From contig OX442314.1 of assembly GCA_949358305.1 (NCBI GenBank), positions 40,680,581 to 40,744,580 on the forward strand: DNA of 64,000 nt. Direction: 5' to 3'. Below the pieces are notes generated by a model that saw only the letters and a program-made list of their open reading frames with translations, had not been told where the DNA came from and ran no database searches. The stretch comes from Strigamia acuminata (lineage: Eukaryota; Arthropoda; Chilopoda; Geophilomorpha; Linotaeniidae). The position numbers and the translations under genes were made by a program. Every line of letters starts with the position of its first letter. The stretch's first letter is position 1. This document shows, piece after piece, positions 51,566 through 61,510 of the stretch.

Positions 51566-52743
51566 TGTTGCGATCTCAAATGTTCACTTCATTTGTGGAG
51601 AAGTTTTTCTACCACGTTTTTAAGATATTATTTATATTTTAACCATAATCATTAGAATTGTGTTTTTTGCCGTGCACCTGTTGCGCTTTTGGGCAATTGG
51701 CCCAGAAGCTGTAACGGCTGCCCTGGCATTTTGAGCCCTGGATTGGGGCGTTGCTAAGTCAATCCCCAAATTTTGCACCGTTGCTAGGGCTGAAGCGTGC
51801 CTTGGCACACGCCACGCCTGCGCACTGGCCGTTTTCCGGCCAAATTCCGAGCAATAATTCGAATTATTACACACTCTTTGCATCACACTCATACCGTTCA
51901 CACCGACACAGCTTTGTTCAACCCAAAAACACTGTTTTGTCCGTGACTCGTGAGTTTTGCCAAGTTTCAACCCGATTTGTTTGAACCAACGTTCAAACGA
52001 ATCACTTTCCGAGCCGCGAAGACGACGCACGACGGCCCAAACCACCGTCGTTCCCGCCGCCGCCCGAAGACCAACGCGCCCACGCCGTTGAAGATCGACG
52101 CCAGCCAGCCGCCGAGGATTGCACAGCCATCGTCGCCGCTCCTCGACCTGTTGACGACGATTCCGATTCAGATTGTAGCGGATCTCCAGTCAGGTTTTAA
52201 CGATCGGCGGTACCCGCCGTTTGACTACTTGTCTCCAACGGAAATCTCCCGTTGCAATCTAGGGTTTAACCCAAGATTTCCCGTATTGTCAGGCTTAACA
52301 GCCGGACCGCTTTGTGAAGTCTTTCGGCTTCACGCTTCCTTTCTCACTTCGCAGAATTTGCGCGGCGACGTGTCGCCATTTCTGCACTGCTTTTTCCCGC
52401 CCGAAGGAGACCCGCGCTGCTTCGAGCACGTCGCCTTCTACGCCGACGATCTCATCCTCATAGAACCCATTTTATTAACATTCTCTTCAATTGAACCTGT
52501 AATTAACGCTCAATAAATTGATTAACTGTTTGATTTAAAATAACTAAACTAGCCTTTATTCGAGATCAAATCCCTAGACACCGACTTAACGGCTAACCCA
52601 CCCGATAGAAGACCTATAAACGGCATTCAACTGCTTCCACAGGTGAACGCCGGGATCTCTTGCAATTGGTAAAATCCCATAGTGACTAAATATAAATTTA
52701 GTGTTGTTGTGAAAATTCAATTGGAACCGTCAGGAACGCAACA
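51566..52743 (+). repeat. 3' LTR of element B (1178 bp)
   Basis: It matches 22854-24031. The only difference I noticed is G to C at the position equivalent to 23412. The right target copy AACT is at 52744-52747. Confidence 0.95.
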
Positions 52744-53090
52744 AACTGCACCAGTAGCGTCCATAAATGCGGCACGCTTTTGCCTTGCTGCAATGGCGTC
52801 AGCTTTTGCATTTACCGGTATGACTTCAGCCAACAATTTTAATTCAGCGGTTCGTTCGAAAACTCGACGCTGATGAAACTTTTTCCAGGTCTCCTCTTGT
52901 TCCGGCACCTCGTTATTGAAATGCCAACTGCAAATTTCCATCCAGAACTCGTCAGTTTTGCCAAGTAGATAAGGATTAATCGTCTCCACTTGGCTCAACT
53001 GTTGAGCCGTGCACTTGCACATGTAAGGGCTCAACTGTTGAGCCGTGCACTTGCACATGTAAGGGCTCAACTCTTCAAAACTCAGCCCCT
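52744..53090 (-). pseudogene. Dispersed repeat copy 2, right half: body of the unknown ORF cut by B
   Basis: The minus strand reads NPYLLGKTDEFWMEICSWHF, NNEVPEQEETWKKFHQRRVF, ERTAELKLLAEV and ADAIAARQKRAAFMDATGAV up to the B insertion. The C-terminus lies at 22853-22760. Copy 1 at 17834-18056 carries the homologous C-terminal part uninterrupted. The Trp/Lys/Arg pattern could be a DNA-binding domain of a transposon-encoded protein, but I do not recognise a family. The N-terminal side runs into the 36-bp tandem repeat, which adds duplicated residues. Confidence 0.65.
52992..53072. repeat. 36-bp tandem repeat with internal palindrome
   Basis: Two full 36-bp copies start at 52992 and 53028, with a 9-bp third start at 53064. 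Each unit contains GGCTCAA-CTG-TTGAGCC (7-bp stem) and GTGCA-CT-TGCAC (5-bp stem). It keeps the minus frame open and duplicates a 12-residue peptide. Confidence 0.85.
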
Positions 53091-53095
53091 TAATT

Positions 53096-53150
53096 TGTGA
53101 CCAGCTGCCCCAGCAGGCTGATCACTCACCTCCAGCGTACAGGAGCTGTG
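53096..53150 (+). mobile_element. Truncated LTR start of the element C family
   Basis: TGTGACCAGCTGCCCCAGCA and the following 30 bp align with the first 50 bp of the solo LTR at 18335. Similarity then stops. It is a fragment, with no partner end seen. Confidence 0.55.
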
Positions 53151-53219
53151 TTACTGACGTGTATGTAGGAAATTTTTTTAACACACAAGCTGTGCCTTAA
53201 CCTAACCTTTAACCTTATA

Positions 53220-53643
53220 AAGGGCGTCCCAAAAATAATGCAAGATTTGAATTAGCCGCCATTTGTGCAGTAAATTGTTGGTGACTCTGAAACAACAACG
53301 ATTTGACAGCTGAAAGTTTAGGGTTTTATCTGCCGAAATTGGATTATATTGATGTGGCCAATATGTGGTTTCAACAAGACGGTACAAGAAAAAGGGGCCA
53401 ATTCTGATCACCGAAACCGGTGATGTCTCATGCAGTAATTGAATTGTTTCCATGGTTGTATGGCAATATGGCATGTGGCACCGTCTTGTTGTATCCACAT
53501 ATTGGCCACATCAATATAATCCAATTTCGGCAGATAAAACCCTAAACTTTCAGCTGTCAAATCGTTGTTGTTTCAGGGTTGCCAACAATTTACTGCACAA
53601 ATGGCGATAAATTCAAATCTTGCGTTATTTTTGGGACACCCTG
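53220..53643. mobile_element. Foldback MITE derived from an IS630/mariner-type transposon
   Basis: Inverted repeats of about 160 bp at each end (left starts AAGGGCGTCCCAAAAATAA; right ends GGGACACCCTG) are flanked by TA on both sides (53218-53219 and 53644-53645). The arms include ATGTGG followed by TTTCAACAAGACGG or its TACAACAAGACGG variant. On the minus strand the centre encodes a transposase-like QQDGA..H segment and METIQLLHETSPVSVIRIG, the area around the second catalytic Asp of mariner-like enzymes. The arms are near-perfect complements, so transcripts would form a long hairpin. It is not autonomous. Confidence 0.85.
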
Positions 53644-53645
53644 TA

Positions 53646-54042
53646 CTTTGACTACTCCTCGTCACGGACCTAATTAACATCCTTCCATCATCTTCTTCAG
53701 GTGTTTTTTCACATTTGAGTGAGCATCATATTTCCTGAATTGTTTAAAAATAAAAATAAATATCATTTTATGTTATGTCTCAACATATGTTGAAATAAAA
53801 CATATTTCACATATTAATAAATAAACAACACAATATTGCTCCAACAAAGTAATATTTTAGTGCCAAGTTCAGTGGCAACAGTATTGACCAATCACGCTGC
53901 ATCTCTTTCATGATGCAGCAAGGCCCAAGTTGGGGGAGAAGCCTCCCTCCTGCTCGCGTGTGACTGACAGACTTTTTGCACACGACCCAAAGGCGGCTAT
54001 GTGACTTCTAAAGTAAAGTCAATAATTTCAACCAATAAACCA
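53646..54042. other. No gene identified
   Basis: AT-rich stretch between the MITE and the next exon-like frame, with no frame bearing motifs. It may hold the 5' end of the following spliced frame. Confidence 0.45.
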
Positions 54043-54471
54043 ATGGAAAATGTCATATCAAAGATTGCATCAGACATCAAAGTCAATGTTGCTGACAGTA
54101 GTAAATTAGAAAATTTATTACACAATTCTTTTGGAGATGCAAACTTTGGTAAATACCATAAAAGAACTTTTGCTGATGATATGCAAGAGTTCTTTCACAT
54201 GCTGTTCTCACAATGCCATGTAAGTGATAAACTTTTTTTTATTTACTTTTACTGGTCACAATTTTTAGTTACCAAAGTTATAATTTTAAATTTTCTTTTT
54301 TAATTTGTGTAGCCATTTTTGGAATCCACTACAGCTGAGCAAAGATGTGTAAAGCACTGGTTTCTGAAAAACCTATGGTACGAATGTCGGCCAATTGAGG
54401 ATCCGCCAGATATTATTGATCCAGCAAGGATGACAAGGATGAAGAATCTGTGCAGGATTTTAAAAACATGA
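54043..54471 (+). CDS. Two-exon frame of unknown function with a 93-bp intron
   Basis: From ATG 54043 the first exon runs to 54219 (AFADDMQEFF-like segment: RTFADDMQEFFHMLFSQCH). GTAAGT at 54220 and TTAATTTGTGTAG ending at 54312 define a small intron. Joining at codon phase 0, exon 2 (54313-54471) reads PFLESTTAEQRCVKHWFLKN, LWYECRPIEDPPDIIDPARM and ends at TGA. The frame stays open from 54001 upstream of the ATG. The product is not recognised. The next segment carries a SWIM motif, so both may be parts of one transposon-linked or host protein, with the TGA a disabling change. Confidence 0.4.
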
Positions 54472-54479
54472 ATTGCCAG

Positions 54480-54835
54480 TCTCTGGGTTTACTTAAAAAG
54501 GGACACATTGAGGTTCATGTATTGAATGAAGTTGTTTATTTTAGATGTATATGTCTGCCTACAATGAGAAAAGATAGAGATTATACAATTAAGTTAGTAA
54601 TAAACAATGTCTGTAGTATAATTTATGCTAGTTGTGGATGCCCAGCTGGTCTAGGTTAGCTTATGTGTCGTCATGTACATGCCACGATCACGAAGGAATA
54701 CGTGGGCTTAAAATACAATAAAAATTGTAAATGCCACAAAGTAAAGTCTTCCTCAGATTATATAGATGATGAAATTGCTTTCAGATATTGTGCTGGATTT
54801 GTTCTGCGCAGTTTGTGGATCAAATAGTATAAAGT
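54480..54835 (+). pseudogene. SWIM-type zinc-finger protein remnant
   Basis: In one frame, GHIEVHVLNEVVYFRCICLP, YTIKLVINNVCSIIYASCGC, PAGLG, a TAG stop, then CRHVHATITKEYVG. CxC...CxH after a beta-strand-rich lead-in is the SWIM zinc finger. It is common in proteins linked to YqaJ-type or MULE-type transposons. The in-frame stop at 54657-54659 sits inside the finger and further stops follow. A degenerate duplicate of the last part occurs near 1.1 kb. Confidence 0.6.
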
Positions 54836-54954
54836 TTAGTAGTGAAAATGGGTTGAGATATACTTTGGCAGTTGCTCATAATCGTTTGCGACCTGGTCTT
54901 GTTTCAAAACTTCTGTCTTAAAAACTACTTTTAAAAAAAGTGACATTGAGCAGG

Positions 54955-55210
54955 TAAGAGGAGACCCCACGACTTCAAGCCTGGTGACTGGGTCACGCTG
55001 AAGAGCAGAATCTTGTCATCGGCGGATAAACAGGTATCTGCAGGATTTCAGCAACGGACAGAGGGAATTTACATGATTCACCGGATCATCGGGCCAAACA
55101 CCGTGTTACTGATGAAGGAAGACGGCAGTGTAACGCAGCTTTACCACATTGTGGATCTCCGACATTGGTACAGCGAGCTAGACGGCGATGCAAAAGTGAT
55201 GGAGACAGTT
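54955..55210 (+). pseudogene. Retroelement integrase C-terminal-like fragment
   Basis: HDFKPGDWVTLKSRILSS, QRTEGIYMIHRIIGPNTVLL and HIVDLRHWYSELDGDA show the order of the small beta-barrel that follows gypsy-type integrase cores (a GDWV/L... entry, an ..RTEGIY.I.. strand, and a terminal H...LR.WY). No catalytic core lies upstream. It is an isolated remnant whose frame runs on to 55516 in low-complexity Phe/Leu sequence. Confidence 0.5.
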
Positions 55211-56793
55211 GCGACGCCAGTTTTATTTCTAAAGTGGATTTGGACGACATACATGCCAGACTTGACAAATTTAGCACGGAGGCACGCAAAATTTGTGCGA
55301 ATTATTATATTGAGAACAAGGTTCGGTATAAAGAATGTGAGCAGGGAGAAAGTTCGTCGTGAAAACCTTCTCTTTTATGTTTTTAAAGTGTTTTTGAAAT
55401 TTTTATTAATATTAATCCATTTTTTAGCATTGTTTGAATTTTTTAGCAGAGTTTTGGTGTTTGTGAAATTCCTTTCCCATCAACGTCGGCAGCAGAGGCA
55501 GAGGACAGGCGACTGATGCCTCCCCCACCGTCGATACGGACCGTGCTGGAAGCGGTGAGGACATTGCCAGCCCCAGCAAGGCCCAAGCGAGGAGCCGTGA
55601 CAGAGGTTGCGACTGTGCCTGATGAGGAGCCGCGATGCCCCACTCAGCCACAGCCACCGCCCGAGGAAACACCAGGGCCGTGAAAAGCTCTGACTGTCGT
55701 CTTTGGATGCGGAATTGTATAAACGACGGACCACTGGTCCCTATAATTTTTGTTTTTCCCCAGCAGGATTCCATGAGATGCCTGAAAACAAGACATGGTT
55801 GTTTAGTAGCTTTGTTAATTTATTTATGGTTTTCTTTCACTTTTACCACTACATTTTCCCTACACAGCAGCAGACAACTGGTTGATCCTGACCTCGGCAT
55901 TTGGTCTACGGGATCAAAATCAAGCAAACCGAAATAATGGTTGGCTAAATTTCCGGCATAATCATCCACGATTTGATAAATTTGGAGTACAAGATTTCAT
56001 CAAACGAGCTGAAATGATTTGGAAGTACAACCTACCCCTAGCAGATGCCACAGATGCCCGGCGAAGAAGCCATCTAACGTTTCCCGTGCTCCGAGAACCT
56101 CGCGGCCGTGAGTCTAGGTCAGGTCCCGGCTGTTGTATATATTATTTATTTCTTTATTTTTTGTTTTTTTTGTTGTTTAACGTACTTTTTTTTTTGCATT
56201 TTTGAGAGGCTTGACCAACCTATACCATCCTTGTTTTTATCTTTTGATCCCGGCTTGGGTGTTTCCCGTGTTCCCACGTTTGTTGCAAACATCTTGAACC
56301 AACGGTGTTGTAGTCTTCGGACAGACAGCACCGAAGGTCGGCGCCGGTAACTCGACAATGTTGTGGTCTTCGACTGACATCGTTGTTGTGCTTTGCTTGC
56401 CTCGATTTGCGTGTCCCCGTTGGTGTTGTGTGTGGCCCCTTTACCCCACTTTTTTCGGGGGGGGGGGAGAAATGTGACCACTTGGCCACCTGGGTGACCT
56501 GCGGCACTGCCACACACCACCATACGGCCCCAAAGGTCATCCCCTTTGTGGGCGATTGACCTAGCCTGGGGGAAGACGGAGTGGAGTGATGTGGTGAGAA
56601 GAGGAGTGAAGAGAGAGAGAGAGTAGCACTGGACACGCACTGAGAAGGACGTGTGTACAGTTGCTGAGGAGGAGAAGGTATTAATCGAAGGGACAAGACG
56701 TGTCCCGGGTTGGACTGTACTCCTCACCATTCACCACGTTGATACTCAGTGCTATGGCGGATTCCATAGCGCAACCTCCATGAGCGAATAGGC
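55211..56793. other. No confident gene; mixed low-complexity sequence
   Basis: Open frames at 55424-55774 and 56146-56730 (minus) and 55635-56205 (plus) overlap each other and show only Ser/Thr/Leu/Phe bias. Poly-T tracts lie near 56160-56200, a G run at 56458-56469, and a GA microsatellite at about 56605-56624. Nothing here is supported as coding. Confidence 0.5.
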
Positions 56794-57061
56794 AGGTCGT
56801 AGGTTATTTATAGGTCATAGGTTATTTATAAGTCATAGGTTATTTATAGGTCATAGGTTATTTATAGGTCATAGGTTATTTATAGGTCATAGGTTATTTA
56901 TAGGTCATAGGTTATTTATAGGTCATAGGTTATTTATAGGTCATAGGTTATTTATAGGTCATAGGTTATTTATAGGTCATAGGTTATTTATAGGTCATAG
57001 GTTATTTAGAGGTCATAGGTTATTTATAGGTCATAGGTTATTTATTTATTTATTTATTTAT
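56794..57061. repeat. 18-bp minisatellite
   Basis: About 14 tandem copies of AGGTCATAGGTTATTTAT occur with rare changes (GGTCGT in the first copy, AAGTCAT once, TTTAGA once). The array ends in four to five TTTA/TTAT repeats. Copies are almost identical, which suggests recent expansion. Confidence 0.95.
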
Positions 57062-57705
57062 AGTCAACCCTGTGGACGCGCCGCGCTGATTGCGTGATTC
57101 GCCGCCGCCGAGCCGACCGGACCGAGGCTCCCGACGCCGAGGTAGTTAATTCAGCCAAACGTTTCGATTCGTCGACCTGTCTATCCGTTTATTTAATTTG
57201 TGTAATTAATTTGATATTTTTTCCCAGGGACCCGCAGCCAGACTTGTAGCCGGAACTGAACCAGACGAGTCTCCCGTCATTTTATTTATTTTTCGCTTAT
57301 TTTCTTTCGTGTGTTGTTCGTTTCCCATTTCCCTCGTAAATAAATAATAAAAGTAATTATCTTTTATCGAGTAGTTTGAAGTTTTTTTTTTTTTCTTTTT
57401 TTTTATCACTTTTTATCACTTTTCACCAGATTAAAACAATTTTTTAAAATTTGTCAAAATTTTCAAAATGTGAATTTGAAGAAATCTATGTAATTGTCAC
57501 GTGTTTATTTCACCTTTGCTAATGCTCTCGGCTGTTAATAGAAAGCTGTTGCTCGTTGCTTATTAACTAAACTGCCAAATTAGGGGATTGCTATGGCAAA
57601 CTCCTAATGAGCACCGTTTTTCATTTTTCATTTAGGAAGGGAACATACTCTTTGGTGCACAATATGATGAACTAACAAAGCCAACAATCTGCATTTGGCA
57701 GATTA
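57062..57705. other. No gene identified
   Basis: GC-rich for the first 80 bp, then AT-rich with a poly-T tract at about 57378-57406. A minus-strand Lys-rich frame here is homopolymer-driven. Confidence 0.5.
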
Positions 57706-57828
57706 AACGACGTGTCAAATACACTAGCGACGTCGAGAAAGGACGCCATCACATCCCCGCGACGTTTGATACCCGCATCTATGTATTTTGCCTTTTGTGT
57801 ACGGGAAGCTGCTGGCTGGTTGGAGCGA
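57706..57828 (+). pseudogene. Fragment related to A's ORF3 (cysteine-pair region)
   Basis: One frame reads DVEKGRHHIPATFDTRIYVF, then CLLCTGSCWLVGA. A's ORF3 at residues about 130-165 reads DVKHGRPHATPRFDTSIYVS, then CPLCTGCSWLCGA. The match covers some 40 codons, includes both CPLC-type cysteines, and is then lost. The remnant has diverged at many third and some first positions, so it is an old relative, not a recent copy of A. Confidence 0.75.
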
Positions 57829-58071
57829 GTCCCGCTCCCGCGAGTTTTCGTTTCTGACAAAGCTGTATTGTCAAAACACATTCCCTACGTTTCAATGATA
57901 TTGCTACATATTGCATCGTTCCAGTTTGGTCATTTATTAGTTAGTCGCTTCTCTTCAAATAGTGATGCACACTCTGCCGCAGGGTTGCGGGAGGGCGGAA
58001 GGGAGTCGGAAGATTCGGCTCTTCTTTTATTTTATTTTTTTTGTTTTTTTAGAATTCCACCGCCACCCATC

Positions 58072-58452
58072 ATGCCGGACACAGAGCTGGTCGGCGCGGC
58101 GGTGGAAGCGGCCGGTCGCTCCGCCGCAACGAGCAGAGCGACCGAGGACGTCGCCCACGCCCTCGCGTTCTCGGTCCCGGAGGTGGCGGTGGCGATGGGC
58201 GCGACGTCAGCAGCCGTGGCGGCCTTTCTGGCCACGCAGGCAGCCTGCGCGGCTTTCGGTTCGGTCGCGGCGGCCGTAGCGGTGGTTGAGGCCATAACGG
58301 GACACGCGGAAGCGGTCGACGCCGTCGTCACAGCGGTCGGTGCGGTCAGGGCGGCCGAGGAAGCCATCGTTGCCGTCGACGAGGCCGCGGAGGCGGTGGG
58401 GACGAGCGCGCGCAGGCTCCGTCGTCGCCGCGCCAGAAATTCTACTGTGTAA
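58072..58452 (+). CDS. Alanine/valine-rich hypothetical protein
   Basis: 126 residues from an ATG. It is about 40% alanine, with Val, Glu and Arg, and ends in an Arg-rich tail (ARRLRRRRARNSTV). A pyrimidine tract and TAG (ending about 58052) precede the ATG, like a splice acceptor. The DNA is abruptly GC-rich compared with its surroundings, and other frames and the minus strand are also open, so the open frame may reflect composition alone. No domain is recognised. Confidence 0.3.
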   Translation: MPDTELVGAAVEAAGRSAATSRATEDVAHALAFSVPEVAVAMGATSAAVAAFLATQAACAAFGSVAAAVAVVEAITGHAEAVDAVVTAVGAVRAAEEAIVAVDEAAEAVGTSARRLRRRRARNSTV

Positions 58453-58957
58453 CGTAATCGTCGTCGTCGTCAGAAGCTCCAGAAGAAACTGGTAACGGGA
58501 TTACAGCGCGCCCTGTTTCCAGGAGTTTTCCCGGATCATCAAGTCGCACTGGCGGCTGCCAAACGACTGTGGACGGCGCCGATGGGACTTCCGAGGGCCT
58601 TATTGGATTTTCACAGGCCAATCGAGTTTAAGTCCCACAGTGGCATCTTATTTGTGAGTTATTTGATAAAAAGGTAAGTATTTATTCAGATAAATTCCCG
58701 GATCACAACACCGTTAGATCGGACGAAAAAATTACACAGATTTTAAAAGGTGTTTTCTATTCTCGCCCGAATTTACCGCGGTACATGGAATCGTGGGATG
58801 TTGGCATGGCTCATTTGGCTGCCAGATTACGGTATTCCCAAATTCACAGCTCGTTTGGCTGCCAAGCCTGTATGTATTATTTGCCCACTTGAAAAGGTTC
58901 GCGTTGATGTGCAAAACAAAGTAGATGAAGAAGAAAGAGATTTAATTCATTATTAAA
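58453..58957. other. No confident gene
   Basis: GTCGTCGTC repeats follow the alanine-rich frame. A frame at 58750-58956 (CIICPLEKVRVDVQNKVDEE) lacks an ATG and a known domain. Confidence 0.4.
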
Positions 58958-59770
58958 GATAAAGATAAAGCTGAGACTTTATTGTACTGGCATAGCAGCA
59001 GAACCAAAGTTGAAGCAATCAAGTGCAAGAAGGGTTTACCGATGGTTTTAACTACCGAAGAGTTGTTTTTTCTTACATTACTGAGTTTAAAACAGGGTTT
59101 TTCTGATTTAAGTTTAGAGCAGTTCTTCGGTGTTAGCAAATCTACAATAACCAGACTTTTCACAACATGGAAAACTTTTTTAACCACGAACTACGAGAAA
59201 TGTTTCCGATACCACCGCCTGAATTTTTAAAAGCTAATGTGCCCCATTTTTTATAAATTACTCAGATACCACTTTAATTATAGATTGTTCTGAGATTAAA
59301 ATCCAAACTCCCTCTCGTTTAGGGGCTCAGAGAGACATTTTCCAGCTACAAACATTCTAATAGATATAAATTTCTTGTAGCAATAACATCAAATGGTCAA
59401 ATTGTGTTTGTATCACCATTGTATGGTGGGTCAGCATCAGATAAAAAAATTGTACATGATTCAGGATTTCTTGAACAGCTAACTCGAGGACACAATATCA
59501 TGGCTGATAAGGGTTTAGAAATTGGTCATATTTTACCTGATGGTGTTGGTTTAAATGTACCACCAAAGTTTTACAAAAGAATAACTAGACAAATCCCAGT
59601 GGAGGATGTATTGCAGAACAGAGCGATTCTTAGTGAGCGCATTGAAGTTGAGCGTATAAAATTCTGAGTACTGTTCAACCATTATGTTCCATCAACCTAG
59701 CAAACCAAATTGTCAGTGTATGCGCTTATTTAACTAATTTCAAAACAGTCTTAAGAAAATAAAAATTTAT
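58958..59770 (+). pseudogene. ISL2EU-type (DDE_Tnp_4) transposase remnant
   Basis: A helix-turn-helix segment (LTTEELFFLTLLSLKQGFSD, FFGVSKSTITRLFTTWKTFL) is followed after several stops by the first catalytic Asp region (IIDCSEIKIQTPSR). Next are VFVSPLYGGSASDKKIVHDS, the second Asp in IMADKG, LPDGVGLNVPP, and the Glu region ILSERIEVERIKF. A TGA and LANQIVSVCAYLTNF close it. This order matches PIF/Harbinger-related ISL2EU transposases, which usually also carry a THAP domain. Multiple stops and frameshifts near 59230-59345 make it inactive. Confidence 0.8.
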
Positions 59771-60099
59771 TGTTTATTTAGTCACCATTTTTCGTATGAA
59801 AGAAATTGCTTATCAACATACAATTTTTTTCCATGTTTAATTTTACGATTAAATAATTCTGGAGTGTATGCAATTGGCATATAAGTGAATTTTTCAGAAA
59901 TGGAAATGGTAGAAGTTGATAATCCTACCATTGGGAGACTGAAGTTTATGGTAAGATGAGCAAAACCATTCAAAATAACCCTATTTCACTTCTGGGACAA
60001 AAAGTGCAAAACACTATTATTGCTAAAATTAAGAAAGCTAAATATTTCAGCTAATATTATATTGTACTCCAGATGTTAGTAGAGTTGAACAAATGCCAT
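59771..60099. other. No gene identified
   Basis: AT-rich. A 63-codon minus-strand frame (59782-59973) has no motif. It separates the ISL2EU and hAT remnants. Confidence 0.45.
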
Positions 60100-60430
60100 C
60101 AGTCATTCGAGTTGTTCCAAAAGAAGAGACAGAATATTTTCCTACACTGAAGTGTTATTACAAGAGTTGGAAACATTGGGCATCAAAATTGAAGACAATG
60201 GAGCAAAAACATGAAAGGTGTCCATTCTGGTGTACAAAGACGGATTTTAAATCAAAATCCAAAAGCCCTTTTTGTCCCTTGTTCAGGTCATTCACTTAAT
60301 CTTGTTATTAATGATGCAGCAGCAGCTTTTGGTGAAATTGTTAATTTCTTTTCTTTGGTCCAAGAGATATTTATATTTTTCTCAAGTTCTACTTATAGAT
60401 GGACTATTCTAAAAAAAAATGATTTCAGGA
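60100..60430 (+). pseudogene. hAT-type (ZMYM/DUF4371-like) transposase remnant
   Basis: LLQELETLGIKIEDNG leads, after a one-base frameshift near 60206, into MKGVHSGVQRRILNQNPKAL, FVPCSGHSLNLVINDAA, then FSLVQEIFIFFSSSTYRW. This is the characteristic central block of ZMYM1-like hAT transposases. It is truncated at both sides and frameshifted. Confidence 0.8.
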
Positions 60431-60433
60431 CAA

Positions 60434-60479
60434 TATTCGATTCAAATATGGAAAACCAACTGAAAAATGTCTAAACCAT
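60434..60479 (+). repeat. 46-bp direct repeat, partner at 63900-63945
   Basis: TTCGATTCAAATATGGAAAA and the following CCAACTGAAAAATGTCTAAACCAT recur at 63900-63945 with three differences. The sequences diverge right after AAACCAT at both places. Confidence 0.75.
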
Positions 60480-60489
60480 GCTTCAGACT

Positions 60490-61510
60490 CCGCCCCGGCC
60501 AGTCATTTCTCCAGAGAGCACAGTTCAACAAACCTCGCGGCGCTTTACGTTTTCCACCTCCAAGAGAATCCATACGGAGATTTTGTACGCCTTCGGCTAC
60601 CGACACTCACCCTACGGTGGAGTGGCACCTGTTCAGGCCAAGCACCCCTTCATCGATTATCGAAGCGTAGGGCTACATGCAACAACGATGTTGAAAATGG
60701 ACGACCTCACATCACGCCCAATTTCGACCTCGTTCAACTCCGTGGATGGCCGGTTTAAAAGACATCATGGTCATGACCGGGTGGTCTGGGAGCTCTCGCC
60801 GTTGGTCCTTGTGCAGCAAGTGCCAGTTCATCACAAACCCCGACGGACATCCTTTGAAAGAGCCAATTACTCCTCTGTTTACGTTCGGAAAGACATCGCC
60901 ATCCAAAATTGACTGGAAAATACGATTCACTCAACAGAACCTGGACAAGATCCTGTTGCCCACCAAGAAACCGTCGGCGCCTGTTGAGTCATCCCCGTCA
61001 TATGTACAGTCCAAGCAGATTGCTCTGCTTTCCGACGCGCGCTCTTCAGCTTTGGTCTACATCAAGAGGTTGGAAGCTTCTAGGAAAGGAACTCCAGCCA
61101 AAAATTTCGCCACACCTTATGAGGACATTGAGGTACCGGGCGAGCTCGTTTTACCACCTTTTACCGATGTCAACAGCCTTACTCAAGAAGAAATGTTGGA
61201 ACGAGCTCGTGATTTGATACCACCCTCGAGTGGATACATGTACGAAGTGGGTCGCGCCATCTTTTATATGGCGAATCGTTAAGGAGGCTACTGCAACTTA
61301 ATCAATAAGTTGAGACGAGGGCAACTAGTGATCGTTAACGAAGAGGCCATCCACACCTCGTACCACATCCGTTGTGGTGTCTGCGACGCTGCGTGGTAGC
61401 TAGTTTTCGTGCTCCACCGCAGCACGACTAGAATTAGGATGCAACACGTCCCCAGTGCATTTGCACTGGACCCTCCGCGCTACATCGCATTGTTCGATCA
61501 CGGACTCAGT
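60490..61510 (+). pseudogene. Degenerate homologue of A's ORF3
   Basis: In shifting frames this reads KPRGALRF, NPYGDFV, then from 60746 a long block: GLKDIMVMTGWSGSSRRWSL, CSKCQ, TPLFTFGKTSPSKIDWKIR, SKQIALLSDARSSALVYIKR, YEDIEVPGELVLPPF and YEVGRAIFYMANR. After a TAA at 61280-61282 it continues NLINKLRRGQ, YHIRC, MQHVPSAFALDP. Each block aligns in order with A's ORF3 (for example MTAWSNSARRWSLCEKC, KQIALLSDALASALAHVK, MQHIPSAFARDP). The N-terminal cysteine pairs fall in a gap. No gag or pol accompanies it. The spread of stops and indels shows an old, dead copy of another element of the same lineage. Confidence 0.88.

Larger units (their letters stand above)
22854..52743 (+). mobile_element. 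Element B: Ty3/gypsy retrotransposon carrying nested elements C and D
   Basis: LTRs of 1178 bp (22854-24031 and 51566-52743) begin TGTTGCG and end CGCAACA. I found a single difference between them. The target duplication AACT flanks them (22850-22853 and 52744-52747). Inside are a tRNA-Pro-type primer site, gag, pol by -1 frameshift, a short ORF3, ORF4 interrupted by element C, ORF5 interrupted by element D, a polypurine tract and the LTR. Removing C (10,793 bp plus 4) and D (5,924 bp plus 5) leaves about 13.2 kb with all frames open. Each insertion has its own target duplication, so the nesting order is certain: B first, then C and D. Confidence 0.95.

Noticed and set aside
52992-53072. CRISPR-like repeat
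   Set aside because: There are only two adjacent 36-bp copies with no spacers, in animal DNA.
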